A DNA stretch of 64,000 bases from Gp6-AA40 sp032156805 (lineage in GTDB: Bacteria; Acidobacteriota; Vicinamibacteria; Vicinamibacterales; UBA2999), in assembly GCA_032156805.1 (NCBI GenBank), contig JALDXQ010000005.1, forward strand, positions 1-64,000, read 5' to 3'. This document shows, one piece after another, positions 63,326 through 64,000 of the stretch (positions are counted from its first letter, which is position 1; each line of letters begins with the position of its first letter). A program made the position numbers and the translations under genes. Under the pieces are notes generated by a model. That model had not been told where the DNA came from. It was given only the letters and a program-made list of their open reading frames with translations, and made no database searches.

Positions 63326-63420
63326 GCGACGACGAACGGCCCGATGAAGCATTCGTCGCGGATCGTGCAGCCGTAGAGATTCATCGGCTGCACCACGCAA
63401 ACCTTCTCGCCGAAGACCAC
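63322..63420 (-). pseudogene. Truncated left-handed beta-helix acyltransferase ORF
   Basis: A 32-codon ORF (GTG 63420 to TGA 63322) encodes a typical N-terminal start of hexapeptide acyltransferases: FGEKVCVVQPMNLYGCTIR, then DECFIGPFVVA before the stop. The remaining 100 or more residues are missing. Its TGA overlaps the glycosyltransferase ATG in ATGA, so it may still be translated and help couple that gene. Most likely a remnant. Confidence 0.65.
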
Positions 63421-63454
63421 ATCGCCGATTTCCGATACGGTTGATCTTGCGGCT

Positions 63455-64000
63455 TCAGCGCCTTCGCAGCGCCTTCATGCCTTTGACGAGCGCCGCGCCG
63501 ATACCCACTTGTACTCTTTCAACGCGGACGACCTGCTCGACGATGACCTCCCGGTGTGCCGCCGGCGCGCCGGTGCGCGTTGGCTTCTTTCGAGCAAACG
63601 CCCAGTCGCCCTCACGGCGAAAGTCACCATAGTCAGGATGCGTCTTGACGAGCAGATCGTAGATCTTGCCGACCTGCGCAGTTGTCCGCTCCTCCTCGGG
63701 CATCTGTCTCACATGCTCGCTGTCCCTGAGCGTCGGCGACGACGCGTAGGTCCAGTCGATGTCGTCGAAGATGATCCAGCCTCCCGGTTTCAGCAACCGG
63801 TCGACGAGGAAGAACGCCAGCGCATCGACGAACCAATCGTGGGCACCATCGAGATAGCATAGGTTGTATCGTGGAGTCGGGTCCTCGTCCAGGAACTTCA
63901 TCAATCGCCAGGTGTACGACGTCGGCTCATAGAAGACCTGCACCCGGTCGCGCTCACCAATACGATCGAGAAATTGCTCGACATTGGGCCTCAGCGCGCG
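63455..64000 (-). CDS. Class I SAM methyltransferase, 5' end outside window
   Basis: The frame is open through the window end (RPNVEQFLDRIGERDRV before the GTG at 63943), so the true start is beyond 64000. The visible part has YNLCYLDGAHDWFVDALAF, LLKPGGWIIFDDIDWTYAS and the D-G-x-H motif typical of the Methyltransf_24 group, which acts on small molecules or sugars. The C-terminus ends KGMKALRRR. It is the first minus-strand gene of the right flank seen here. Confidence 0.75.
   Translation of the reverse strand, partial: RALRPNVEQFLDRIGERDRVQVFYEPTSYTWRLMKFLDEDPTPRYNLCYLDGAHDWFVDALAFFLVDRLLKPGGWIIFDDIDWTYASSPTLRDSEHVRQMPEEERTTAQVGKIYDLLVKTHPDYGDFRREGDWAFARKKPTRTGAPAAHREVIVEQVVRVERVQVGIGAALVKGMKALRRR

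Noticed and set aside
1..64000. CRISPR array, tRNA or rRNA gene
   Set aside because: No regularly spaced direct repeats or recognisable RNA gene was seen on reading both strands.

Overview
The window looks like a chromosomal piece of a high-GC, Gram-negative, soil-type bacterium. PEP-CTERM proteins, an exosortase, outer-membrane polysaccharide export genes, a TonB C-terminal domain and frequent GTG starts all fit this. The gene mix resembles Acidobacteriota of the Vicinamibacteria type, but that placement is inference from gene content only; no rRNA, tRNA or CRISPR array was seen.

Almost all of the window is one large exopolysaccharide (EPS) / exosortase locus. Left flank (1-5 kb): a cut-off TonB-domain protein, an AsmA-like protein, a zinc-ribbon/PspC protein, one PEP-CTERM protein and a secreted beta-propeller protein. 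At 4981-7428 (minus) is a three-gene carbamoyltransferase / SxtJ-like / DUF5989 unit, including a 52-aa gene that is easily missed. At 7661-15370 (plus) are rfbB, rfbA, an RmlC-type epimerase and two large TPR lipoproteins of the PrsT type.

From 58310 down to 15377 nearly every gene is on the minus strand. The order of transcription is: export and chain-length machinery (Wza-like, outer-membrane barrel, Wzz-like, AAA ATPase, BY-kinase); an initiating sugar transferase preceded by a GGDEF-like partner; sugar-nucleotide genes (three Gfo/Idh/MocA oxidoreductases, a DegT aminotransferase, an SDR epimerase) with a deacetylase, the exosortase and a FemAB-type protein; a parallel beta-helix protein, a TylF-type methyltransferase and the O-antigen ligase/polymerase. 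Next comes a tightly overlapping 13-kb run (37532-24243) of methyltransferase, FkbH-like HAD protein, acyltransferase, acyl carrier protein, deacetylase-like, alpha/alpha-toroid, AsnB, AsnB-like, two glycosyltransferases and a methyltransferase. The block ends with more glycosyltransferases, a GDP-mannose 3,5-epimerase homologue and ugd. Its distal end is decayed: a wecC pseudogene, an IS3-type transposase remnant and a glycosyltransferase fragment lie there.

The right flank (58.8-64 kb) holds two PEP-CTERM proteins with recognisable promoters and a terminator, a GNAT/FemAB-like protein, a secreted jelly-roll candidate, a glycosyltransferase, a truncated acyltransferase ORF and a cut-off methyltransferase.

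Working model (inference): sugar nucleotides are made by RfbAB/RmlC, Ugd, the GME homologue and the amino-sugar genes; the repeat unit is started by the sugar transferase, extended by the glycosyltransferases, decorated by methyl, carbamoyl, amide and perhaps ACP-borne acyl groups, polymerised by the Wzy-like protein, and exported through Wzz/Wza/beta-barrel. The exosortase processes PEP-CTERM proteins that probably associate with the polymer.
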